DNA of 5,210 bases from Akkermansiaceae bacterium (lineage in GTDB: Bacteria > Verrucomicrobiota > Verrucomicrobiia > Verrucomicrobiales > Akkermansiaceae), in contig JALZWJ010000015.1 of NCBI GenBank assembly GCA_023300065.1, positions 1 through 5,210 of the forward strand, read 5' to 3'. A model generated the notes under the pieces. It worked only from the letters and a program-made list of their open reading frames with translations, was not told the origin of the DNA and did no database searches. Below are positions 1 through 5,210 of this stretch, piece after piece; the stretch's first letter is position 1, and each line of letters opens with the position of its first letter. Made by a program: the position numbers and the translations under genes.

Positions 1-959
1 AATTTCACACCCCAGGAAATCCACAGCGGCATCGTGGCCAGCGCCAGCACGGAAGTGGCGAGAACTACCTGCACCGCCACCCCCGGACTTCCACCGTAAT
101 GACGAGCTACGATGATCGGGGTCACTGCGGCAGGCATTGCAGCCTGCACGAGGAGAACCTGCTGCAGCGCAGGAGCAAGCGGGAGAAACTTTGCCGCCGA
201 GAGAATAATCAGAGGCATGATGAGGAGTCTCACCAGACAAGATCCAAGCCCCACTTTGGGCGAGAGTTTCTCCTTTCCCACCATATCATACATCGTGGCA
301 CCGATCAGGAGGAGCCCGATAGGGAAAGCGCAAGCCCCCAGCCAGGACATCGCCTGCCGGACGATCACCCCAAAGATCCCCGCACTCTCAGCATCGAATA
401 AGCGCCATCCACCTGTCCACGAGAGCCCGACTCCAAGCACTACCGCTACAATGGGACCATTGATGAGCTGTTTCGGACTCTTGATGACCGATCCAGTGAG
501 AACCATGAGCCCCACTACCCAAATCGCGATCTCGACGCCCAAACTATGGATGAAAAGAACACCTAGAACATCGTCATTTCCTCCGACGACAAAAAGAGCC
601 ATGAGAATTGGAATTGCGGTGTAGCCGTAGTTTTGAACTCCGCCAGAGAAAGTAAAGGTCCTCTTTCCCTGCCCTGACTTCATCCCTAGAATGGTGGCTA
701 CAATCCAAGAAACGGCCATCCCTGCCATCACCAGGCCAAAGCCAAGACCAATTCCCCAACCTACAATGTCACCTTGCCGCACGAGGTCATTCCCCAGCGT
801 CTTATCCAAAATCAGGCAGGGGTAGAGGCAGTGGATGACAAGCTTCAAGAGCCCCTTTTCCATCTCTGGCGTGACAACCTGCCGCGCGCGCAGAAAGACT
901 CCCACCCCTGCGATGAGGTAAATAGGCAGCACTGCCTCCAAGACTTTTAGAAAATCCAC
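1..959 (-). CDS. AEC-family (auxin efflux carrier-like) permease, 3' end cut by window edge
   Basis: Inner-membrane secondary transporter of the AEC family (BART superfamily), whose bacterial members include malonate, malate and other organic-anion carriers; the substrate here cannot be told. Translating the minus strand gives 319 uninterrupted codons. The N-terminus (MDFLKVLEAVLPIYLIAGVG) is the typical first AEC helix. Further hydrophobic segments lie at about 35-53, 64-92, 101-123, 130-156, 165-182, 194-220, 241-260 and 264-317. Residues 105-118 carry the family-like GGVQNYGYTAIP motif, and residues 274-314 (QAAMPAAVTP, then ATMPLW) match the usual AEC C-terminal half. Family length is about 300-330, so little is missing. 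The start is GTG 959-957: an in-frame TAA at 980-978 leaves no earlier start, and the first internal ATG would remove helix one. GAGAG lies directly against the start codon, too close for a normal ribosome site. It is divergent from the DUF5069 gene. Family call firm; substrate unknown. Confidence 0.87.
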   Translation of the reverse strand, partial: MDFLKVLEAVLPIYLIAGVGVFLRARQVVTPEMEKGLLKLVIHCLYPCLILDKTLGNDLVRQGDIVGWGIGLGFGLVMAGMAVSWIVATILGMKSGQGKRTFTFSGGVQNYGYTAIPILMALFVVGGNDDVLGVLFIHSLGVEIAIWVVGLMVLTGSVIKSPKQLINGPIVAVVLGVGLSWTGGWRLFDAESAGIFGVIVRQAMSWLGACAFPIGLLLIGATMYDMVGKEKLSPKVGLGSCLVRLLIMPLIILSAAKFLPLAPALQQVLLVQAAMPAAVTPIIVARHYGGSPGVAVQVVLATSVLALATMPLWISWGVK

Positions 960-1029
960 CTCTCGTGTGTGAGGGCTTTAGGTGATGAATTCAAGCTTTG
1001 CAGGGAGGGTGAGAGCAATTGAGCCCCTA

Positions 1030-1071
1030 CCTTTTCCCCTCACGAAAAAAGTGATTCCCCCACGGAAAAGG
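1030..1071. repeat. 8-bp perfect inverted repeat enclosing a smaller hairpin; also a 20-bp-spaced direct repeat
   Basis: CCTTTTCC at 1030-1037 is the exact reverse complement of GGAAAAGG at 1064-1071, separated by 26 bases. Nested inside, TCAC (1040-1043) can pair with GTGA (1051-1054) around a GAAAAAA loop. Read another way, the block is an imperfect tandem: CCCC-T-CACG-AAAAAA-G (1036-1051) is followed by CCCC-CACG-GAAAAG-G (1057-1071), with CACG to CACG exactly 20 bases, about two helical turns. This could be a pair of protein sites. Chance is not excluded, because the segment is low in complexity (C runs and A runs). Confidence 0.45.
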
Positions 1072-1081
1072 CACTAATCAT

Positions 1082-1111
1082 TTGCCACGCAAGTGCGCTC
1101 TGGATAACAAT
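1082..1111 (+). promoter_or_regulatory. Possible sigma-70-like promoter for the DUF5069 gene
   Basis: TTGCCA (1082-1087) resembles a -35 box (TTGACA, 5 of 6). AACAAT (1106-1111, in the context GGATAACAAT) resembles a -10 box (TATAAT, 4 of 6), with an 18-base spacer. Transcription would start near 1118, giving a leader of about 55 bases before ATG 1173. The match is modest and the assignment is an inference. Confidence 0.3.
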
Positions 1112-1122
1112 CTACGCAAGTA
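1086..1122. repeat. Two related 10-bp dyads, CACGCAAGTG and TACGCAAGTA
   Basis: CACGCAAGTG (1086-1095) and TACGCAAGTA (1113-1122) share the 8-mer ACGCAAGT, 27 bases start to start. Each is a short dyad around GCAA. The differing end bases change as a matched pair (C/G in the first, T/A in the second), so symmetry is kept; the second extends to CTAC/GTAG (1112-1123). They flank the candidate -10 element, as repressor half-sites might. As RNA the second would be a 4-bp stem with a GCAA (GNRA) tetraloop. Function is inferred only. Confidence 0.4.
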
Positions 1123-1172
1123 GCCGAAGGCCTTGGCCCCTGACTACAGAAACCCAAAACGAAATTACTGAA

Positions 1173-1613
1173 ATGAGCCAAATCATTCCTACCATCACAT
1201 CCGGTATCGCCGGACCTCTCGGAGTCCTTCACCTGCCACGTCTCTGGCAGAAAGCTTCTCTCGACGCCGCTGGCAAACTTCACGCGGACTACCCTGCTGC
1301 GGGCGCTGGCTTCGACCAAATGACTCTCGATGCCATCGGCATCAACCGCGAAGTCTTCCTCGACTACATCAAGACAAACAAGCCTTGTTACACCGCATGT
1401 GAGCAGTGGATCCTCGACCAAAAAGGGGGCTCTCTTAACGCCGCTGCCATCGACGCGCATAATCACGCTGTCGTCGCCTATAATCACGATGACGCCACCC
1501 GTGGTGCAATCCTCGCCGCTGTCGGAATCGCTGACACCGGAGCGATCCTTGACGCCGTTAACCTCAATAACCTCGAGGACTGGCAAGGATTCCATAAACA
1601 GGAAATCGCCTAA
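1173..1613 (+). CDS. DUF5069 domain-containing protein
   Basis: Small soluble protein of 146 residues with no signal peptide or membrane segment. It belongs to the DUF5069 family, whose biochemical role is not established. Family-like stretches are GVLHLPRLWQKASLDAAGKL (17-36; compare the usual G-x-x-x-LPR-x-x-x-KA-x-x-x-x-AG pattern), the block FDQMTLDAIGINREVFLDYI (47-66) and AAAIDAHNHAVVAYNHDDAT (90-109). The C-terminal part, to DWQGFHK (136-142), extends beyond the shorter family members. ATG 1173 is preceded by an A-rich leader (CCAAAACGAAATTACTGAA) with no Shine-Dalgarno, so initiation may be SD-independent. Leucine, isoleucine and alanine codons often end in C (CTC, ATC, GCC), which may point to good expression. 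It appears monocistronic: its own upstream region, a strong terminator 22 bases after the stop, and opposite-strand neighbours on both sides. Gene call firm, family call fairly firm, function unknown. Confidence 0.9.
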   Translation: MSQIIPTITSGIAGPLGVLHLPRLWQKASLDAAGKLHADYPAAGAGFDQMTLDAIGINREVFLDYIKTNKPCYTACEQWILDQKGGSLNAAAIDAHNHAVVAYNHDDATRGAILAAVGIADTGAILDAVNLNNLEDWQGFHKQEIA

Positions 1614-1635
1614 CTCTCCCTCTCTCTTACCAAAG

Positions 1636-1666
1636 CCCCGCAGCGCCCGCCGCTACGGGGTTTTTT
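1636..1666 (+). terminator. Intrinsic (rho-independent) terminator of the DUF5069 gene
   Basis: CCCCG-C-AGCG (1636-1645) pairs with CGCT-A-CGGGG (1651-1660) around a 5-base CCCGC loop, with one C/A mismatch, and is followed at once by six T residues (1661-1666). It works for plus-strand transcripts. In the reverse direction only a short T run (from AAA 1632-1634) follows the stem, so it would be weak for the converging gene. The minus-strand transglutaminase gene ends inside it: its stop codon occupies 1655-1653. Confidence 0.9.
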
Positions 1667-3863
1667 GTGCCCGTTTCCATCGAACCTTCGCTAACCGGGT
1701 CTCTTCCACCAGTTCCGCCGAACTCACTCGCGCAGGATCAAAAGTCGCCGCTTCATAACAAGCGACAAAACGCTCCCCGCCCTCCGGCAAATGAGTCCGT
1801 AACCAAGATGCCATTGGCATCGAGGTTGGTCGAGGACCCACGCGCCGCGCCAGCCAGCGCTCGAAGTCCCGTAAAACGCCCTGCTTCTTCACCTTCTCTG
1901 CCCAAGCCCCCACGGGTTGGTCCCCCTTGCGCCCTCGTGTCTGAATCAGACGATGAATCAGATAAATTAGGAAGCCGCCTCCCACCACAAAAAGCACCAC
2001 TTTGAGTCCTTTCACAATTCCCTCTTTCGAGACCCACAGCACCAACTGCACTCTGGCATTTTGCCACCAATCAGAGAGCCCTTGAAACCAGTGATTCCGA
2101 TCAGCCTCCGCCAACCAATCTGGCGGAGTCAAATCAACGTCCACCCACTTCCCTCCTCGGCACCGCCAAAGAGGACTTGAGTTCTCTGGCCGTGCCTCGT
2201 TAACCCACGTGCCACCCACATAAGCCTCGGCCCATGCATGAGCATGCTTTCCGCGTAAAAGATACTCTCCCCTTTTTGAGCTCTCCTCCTGCACGGCAAA
2301 GCCCACTACATACCGTGAGGGCACCCCCATCCTCCGCAATAGTAGGCACGTCGCCCCCGCAAAGTATTCGCAATGCCCCCTTCTCTTCTCTGTCACAAAC
2401 TCTGATATTGGAGCTCCCAAATCAGCCCCAGACAAGATCAGAGAATAGGTGAAATCTCTCCGAAAAACCTCTCCAAGCTTTCCCTCAATGATCCTAGCAT
2501 CAACTCTCGAAACATCTTCCGGAGCCACGCTATTCTGCTCCGTGATCGAGCTCCCCTTCAACATCCGTGGCTTCCAAGACATCGGCCTCAGTCCCTGTTC
2601 ACGGAGAAACCCATCCAGCCCCGGCTCCTCCCGAGGCGGGCAGAGGAGGTCAATCACCGAAGGATCATGCTCCAGCGCCTCGTCCATTTCATTGACGAAC
2701 AACTCAGCCTTCATCGCAGCTTGCCTAAGGCCGTTGAGCTGAATCGCCCCCATTGAATTCGCCGAGAGAAACTCAGTCGGCACTCTCTCCAGCCGCCTCG
2801 TCCGCAGAGGGTGCGGAATCAAAGCCTGATCCGAAACCAGGCCCATGATCGAGCCTCGCGTCGTAACCTCATCCACCTCCACTCGTAAATCTTGCTCATC
2901 AAAAGCAAATGCCCCCTCTCCGACTGAGAGAAACTTCTCAAAGTCTCCTCCAGCCTCCCGCTCTGGTGAAATCCGCTCCTTCTGGACTCTGCGCCGTGTT
3001 CGGGTGCGCCATAAGTCCCCCTCTGGCCAGTTGTACGAGGAGATCCGTACCAAGCGCGGCACCACTCCCTCCTCATGTTCGTAACGCCACATGATCTTAG
3101 GGCTCAGTTGCAGCTTATGCACCTGTCCAATTGAGGTCTGGGTCTCAAAGGGCGCCCCTGCCTGCGGAGAGGTCCGCGTCAGACTTTTTAGAAATCCACG
3201 ATAGGCATCCAGGATGCCCCACGACATTCCCACCGCCATCACAAGAGAGGCCGCATACCCCACGAGCCATGCCTGTTTCCTATTCTGAGTCCCTTTCATC
3301 TGCCCCATTTTAAAGAGGCCCCACCCCAGTAAGATCGCCACGCCAATCCCGTAGCGGACTTCATTCGCACCCATATTCAGGAGAGATCCCACCCCCATCC
3401 CAGACACGATGAGAAGAAGGAAAAAGTATGGGTATCCCAGATTCACCTCCCGTTTTTGAGTCTCCCGCCCCGCCTTCCGATCTGCCGCCAACTTTCGCCG
3501 AGCGATGAATGAGAAAGTCGTCATCGGCACGCCCCGCTCGTTAGAATACTGCTCGGCCAGCACCAGCGGTAGCATCATGAATGGTAACCACGAGAGGAGC
3601 ATCAAAAAATCCAATGTCACCCGCTCTTCACGCTGTAAAAGCCCCAGCGCCGAAATGATCAGGATCAGAACCGAGAACTGCCATGACCGCGCAAACCCTT
3701 TCTCACCAAAGCTCCACCGAAGATTGGTCCAATGCCTCCCTTCCATCAAAACCGCCGCCGCCAAGGCCGGCAAGGGCCGGTCATGCATCGCGCCCCAAAA
3801 CAAAAACGTCACACCCAACAACAAACGAGGCGGGGGTGAAAAAATGATTGGTTCCTCCTTCAT
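1653..3863 (-). CDS. Membrane-bound transglutaminase-like protein (TgpA type)
   Basis: Polytopic membrane protein with an extracytoplasmic cysteine-protease/transglutaminase fold, 736 residues from ATG 3863. N-terminal hydrophobic segments lie at about 13-42, 60-76, 84-103, 144-164, 171-186 and 198-218 (the DUF3488-like part). A large periplasmic region follows, then one helix at 618-640 and a cytoplasmic tail in which 662-711 resembles the DUF4129-like tail of this family. The transglutaminase core is at about 466-586, with a complete predicted triad: Cys498 in GHCEYFAGA, His542 in HAHAWAEAY and Asp577 in WVDVDLTP; LLRRMGVPSRYVVGF is also typical. Known relatives (Pseudomonas TgpA) are about this size; the natural substrate is unknown. 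ATG 3863 overlaps the TGA of the DUF58 gene (ATGA), suggesting coupled translation. An in-frame ATG at 3905 would add 14 residues that merely read the end of the DUF58 gene in another frame, so it is less likely. The last codons run into the opposing terminator. Confidence 0.93.
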   Translation of the reverse strand: MKEEPIIFSPPPRLLLGVTFLFWGAMHDRPLPALAAAVLMEGRHWTNLRWSFGEKGFARSWQFSVLILIISALGLLQREERVTLDFLMLLSWLPFMMLPLVLAEQYSNERGVPMTTFSFIARRKLAADRKAGRETQKREVNLGYPYFFLLLIVSGMGVGSLLNMGANEVRYGIGVAILLGWGLFKMGQMKGTQNRKQAWLVGYAASLVMAVGMSWGILDAYRGFLKSLTRTSPQAGAPFETQTSIGQVHKLQLSPKIMWRYEHEEGVVPRLVRISSYNWPEGDLWRTRTRRRVQKERISPEREAGGDFEKFLSVGEGAFAFDEQDLRVEVDEVTTRGSIMGLVSDQALIPHPLRTRRLERVPTEFLSANSMGAIQLNGLRQAAMKAELFVNEMDEALEHDPSVIDLLCPPREEPGLDGFLREQGLRPMSWKPRMLKGSSITEQNSVAPEDVSRVDARIIEGKLGEVFRRDFTYSLILSGADLGAPISEFVTEKRRGHCEYFAGATCLLLRRMGVPSRYVVGFAVQEESSKRGEYLLRGKHAHAWAEAYVGGTWVNEARPENSSPLWRCRGGKWVDVDLTPPDWLAEADRNHWFQGLSDWWQNARVQLVLWVSKEGIVKGLKVVLFVVGGGFLIYLIHRLIQTRGRKGDQPVGAWAEKVKKQGVLRDFERWLARRVGPRPTSMPMASWLRTHLPEGGERFVACYEAATFDPARVSSAELVEETRLAKVRWKRAQKTP

Positions 3864-5152
3864 CCTTTTAAAAGATCTTCCTGCACCTGTTCCACGCGCA
3901 CCCAATGCACGCCCGCTAAGCTTTCATCATCAGGGGCCTCGCCCACCCCAATCACATAAATCAGCACTTCCAGCCCCGCGGATCGGAGCCGATCCACCAA
4001 GCCCTTCCGCTCCGCACACCAGCTAGAGAGCACCACCACACATGCCGTCATTTCGGCCGCATGACGCAGCACCAAACCGCACAGCGAATCGTAGCTGCCC
4101 GTATCACTCCCCTCCACTCGTGCCAACACCTCCATAAGGCGATCTGTCCGCGCCGCGCCACGCCCCGCCGTGAAGACGGCCGGCTCATCTTTAACGAACA
4201 TGAGGTCTAAGAGGCTATTTTCGCCATCCACCGTCGAGACAAAGGAGGCCGCCACCGAGATCGCCTCCTCCAGCAGTTTCGGCCCGCCCTCATTCAAGCT
4301 TGTGTCCAAAACCAACCCGTAACGCGGAAACCTCACTTCTTCAAATTCCTTCACAATCGGCTGGCCCGTCCGCGCCCAAGCCTTCCAATGGATTTTACGG
4401 AGCGAGTCACCCGCGCGATACTCACGTAGTCCCATAAATTCGTCCCCAGTTCCTCGCGTGGTCGAGGGCTCCTCTCCCCCCATCTTCCGTTCAGATTGCC
4501 CTCCCAGATCGAGATTTGGGAGTCGATACCGCTTCGGGATCACCAACACCTCATCCTCCTCATTCAAAATCGCGCGGCACCGTTGAAAAAGGCCCAACGG
4601 ATCCGGGAGTTCTACACGGAGGTCATTCAACCGTAACAGGCCTCGCCGCAAGGGCATGAGCGAAAGAGTCACCCTCTGCACCCCACCCGGATCTAGCGCC
4701 AACGCCGCAGACTTCCCCAAACTCTGCCAACTTCCACCACGCTCGTTGAGCCACTTCCATCGGTAAAAAGCGAAGGTTCGGTCAAAAAAATTACGATCCT
4801 CCTCGTCCGGTTCCTTCAGGTTCGTGAACTCCCATTCGGTCGGGCGCGGGTCATCTCCAGTTTCCCGTAAAAAAGCATCATGTAACCCCCACCGCCCTTC
4901 ATTCCGGACCGAGAGTTCATAGGCCAACTCCTCCCCCACCGCCACCGTCGTCGGTAGTTCCCGAATCACCGAGACGCACGCCCGACGTAAAAAAGCCCAC
5001 AAAAAACCCACACACAGCAACGAAAAAGCCAGTAAGGTCAAAACCACCACGATGCTACGACTCAGATTCGCCCCCATGAGTGAACTCGCCCCGCAGCCAC
5101 CGATCAAAATCCACGCAGCCGGGTGCACTCGCCGCCCGATGAACGCGCTCAC
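3860..5152 (-). CDS. DUF58 domain-containing protein (MoxR-associated type), 5' end uncertain
   Basis: Membrane-anchored protein of at least 430 residues. Two hydrophobic helices lie near the N-terminus (about 12-29 and 33-53), followed by a beta-rich region (60-180) ending in PLRRGLLRL (167-175) and LPDPLGLF (182-189), both typical of the family. The DUF58 signature is at 238-271: DEFMGLREYRAGDSLRKIHW, then KAWARTGQPIVKEFE. A von Willebrand A-like domain follows, with VLDTSLN at 281-287; the metal-site pattern DxSxS is only partly kept, with Asn where the last Ser would be. Such proteins are usually encoded with a MoxR ATPase and a transglutaminase-like protein and are thought to assist envelope processes; the exact role is unsettled. 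The TGA stop overlaps the next gene's ATG. The first start in the window is GTG 5152, with AAGG seven bases upstream, but the frame stays open to base 5210, so the true start may lie outside. Family call firm. Confidence 0.92.
   Translation of the reverse strand: MSAFIGRRVHPAAWILIGGCGASSLMGANLSRSIVVVLTLLAFSLLCVGFLWAFLRRACVSVIRELPTTVAVGEELAYELSVRNEGRWGLHDAFLRETGDDPRPTEWEFTNLKEPDEEDRNFFDRTFAFYRWKWLNERGGSWQSLGKSAALALDPGGVQRVTLSLMPLRRGLLRLNDLRVELPDPLGLFQRCRAILNEEDEVLVIPKRYRLPNLDLGGQSERKMGGEEPSTTRGTGDEFMGLREYRAGDSLRKIHWKAWARTGQPIVKEFEEVRFPRYGLVLDTSLNEGGPKLLEEAISVAASFVSTVDGENSLLDLMFVKDEPAVFTAGRGAARTDRLMEVLARVEGSDTGSYDSLCGLVLRHAAEMTACVVVLSSWCAERKGLVDRLRSAGLEVLIYVIGVGEAPDDESLAGVHWVRVEQVQEDLLKG
3864..3884 (-). 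promoter_or_regulatory. Weak ribosome-binding region of the transglutaminase gene
   Basis: Reading the minus strand, GCAGGAAG lies at 3883-3876 or one base either side, about 13 bases before ATG 3863, and AAAAGG abuts the ATG directly. One is far and the other too near for a textbook site. The ATGA overlap with the DUF58 stop suggests that ribosomes finishing the DUF58 gene restart here. This decides for 3863 over the earlier ATG at 3905. Confidence 0.4.
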
Positions 5153-5210
5153 AGAGCTGCCTTGGCGGTAATTACGATAAAGCCAACGTCCAAAGGCGTG
5201 GGGCTGACGG
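5153..5210 (-). other. Open reading beyond the DUF58 GTG, or the end of an upstream gene
   Basis: On the minus strand the DUF58 frame continues without a stop to the window edge and reads RQPHAFGRWLYRNYRQGSS before the GTG. This basic, aromatic stretch is like the cytoplasmic N-terminus of many DUF58 proteins, and it has no other start codon. A second frame is also open (VSPTPLDVGFIVITAKAAL) and ends in a TGA (5151-5149) that overlaps the GTG as GTGA, which would fit the tail of an upstream gene. I favour the N-terminal extension, but the window is too short to decide. Confidence 0.45.

Larger units (their letters stand above)
960..1172. promoter_or_regulatory. Divergent intergenic region with repeat elements
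   Basis: These 213 bases separate the divergent transporter and DUF5069 genes, so promoters for both should lie here. No supported coding region was found: the long minus-strand reading frame that enters from the DUF5069 gene is an antisense shadow. The region holds an inverted repeat and imperfect direct repeat at 1030-1071 and two short dyads at 1086-1095 and 1113-1122. For the transporter the best sigma-70-like guess is TTGCTC (1018-1013) and TTGAAT (994-989) on the minus strand with an 18-base spacer; this is weak. Confidence 0.6.

Noticed and set aside
112..624. 170-codon plus-strand open frame (and an overlapping 100-codon one)
   Set aside because: It lies opposite the intact AEC transporter frame, and its translation is low in complexity and rich in Ser, Thr, Pro and Arg, without a domain.
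574..759. Short minus-strand open frame of 61 codons
   Set aside because: It is in the wrong frame inside the AEC transporter, which reads cleanly through this stretch.
1112..1172. Possible riboswitch or structured leader before the DUF5069 gene
   Set aside because: Only one 4-bp GNRA-type stem and no larger conserved fold is visible, and the leader is too short and A-rich to support a riboswitch call.
1074..1595. 173-codon minus-strand open frame opposite the DUF5069 gene
   Set aside because: It is antisense to a clear family member with normal codon use. The translation has no recognisable domain and arises from the C-ending codons of the real gene.
1330..1758. 142-codon plus-strand open frame overlapping the DUF5069 gene and its terminator
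   Set aside because: It is an out-of-frame shadow rich in Ser and Thr that runs through an intrinsic terminator.
3761..3781. Near-duplicate AAGGCCGG / AAGGGCCGG
   Set aside because: It lies within the transglutaminase gene, where it encodes an ordinary Arg-Pro-Leu-Pro-Ala-Leu-Ala membrane stretch; codon constraint explains it.
3505..4026. 173-codon plus-strand open frame across the DUF58/transglutaminase junction
   Set aside because: It is antisense to two well-supported genes and has no domain or ribosome site.

Overview
The window carries four protein-coding genes of ordinary bacterial chromosomal type. I see no RNA genes, CRISPR array, insertion sequence or phage gene. The best guess for the host is a member of the Verrucomicrobiota (perhaps Opitutae-like). 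This rests on the long form of the DUF5069 protein, the DUF58-transglutaminase pair, the lack of a good Shine-Dalgarno before two genes and a moderately high GC content. It is an inference from family memory, not a search result.

Layout: bases 1-959 on the minus strand encode an AEC-family (auxin efflux carrier-like) membrane transporter. It begins at GTG 959 and runs off the left edge, probably only a few codons short of its end; it is my own minus-strand translation, with no frameshift. Bases 960-1172 are a divergent intergenic region with several small repeats that could be operators or a promoter. Bases 1173-1613 on the plus strand encode a 146-residue DUF5069 protein, followed by a strong intrinsic terminator (1636-1666). 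Converging on it from the right are two minus-strand genes. The first in transcription order is a DUF58 protein (5152 or further upstream, down to 3860). The second is a membrane-bound transglutaminase-like protein of the TgpA type (3863-1653). They are joined by an ATGA stop/start overlap, and the stop codon of the second lies inside the plus-strand terminator.

How they work together: DUF58 and TgpA-like transglutaminase genes usually sit behind a MoxR-type AAA ATPase gene. Such a gene would be expected just beyond base 5210, but it is not visible here. The set is thought to act at the cell envelope, with the ATPase and the von Willebrand-like DUF58 protein assisting a periplasmic cysteine protease or transglutaminase; the substrate is not known. 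The transporter and the DUF5069 gene are divergently transcribed and may share control through the intergenic repeats, which is untested.

I found no convincing new multi-gene system. The points most worth a second look are the paired dyads in the 960-1172 region, the gene end embedded in a terminator, and the unresolved 5' end of the DUF58 gene.
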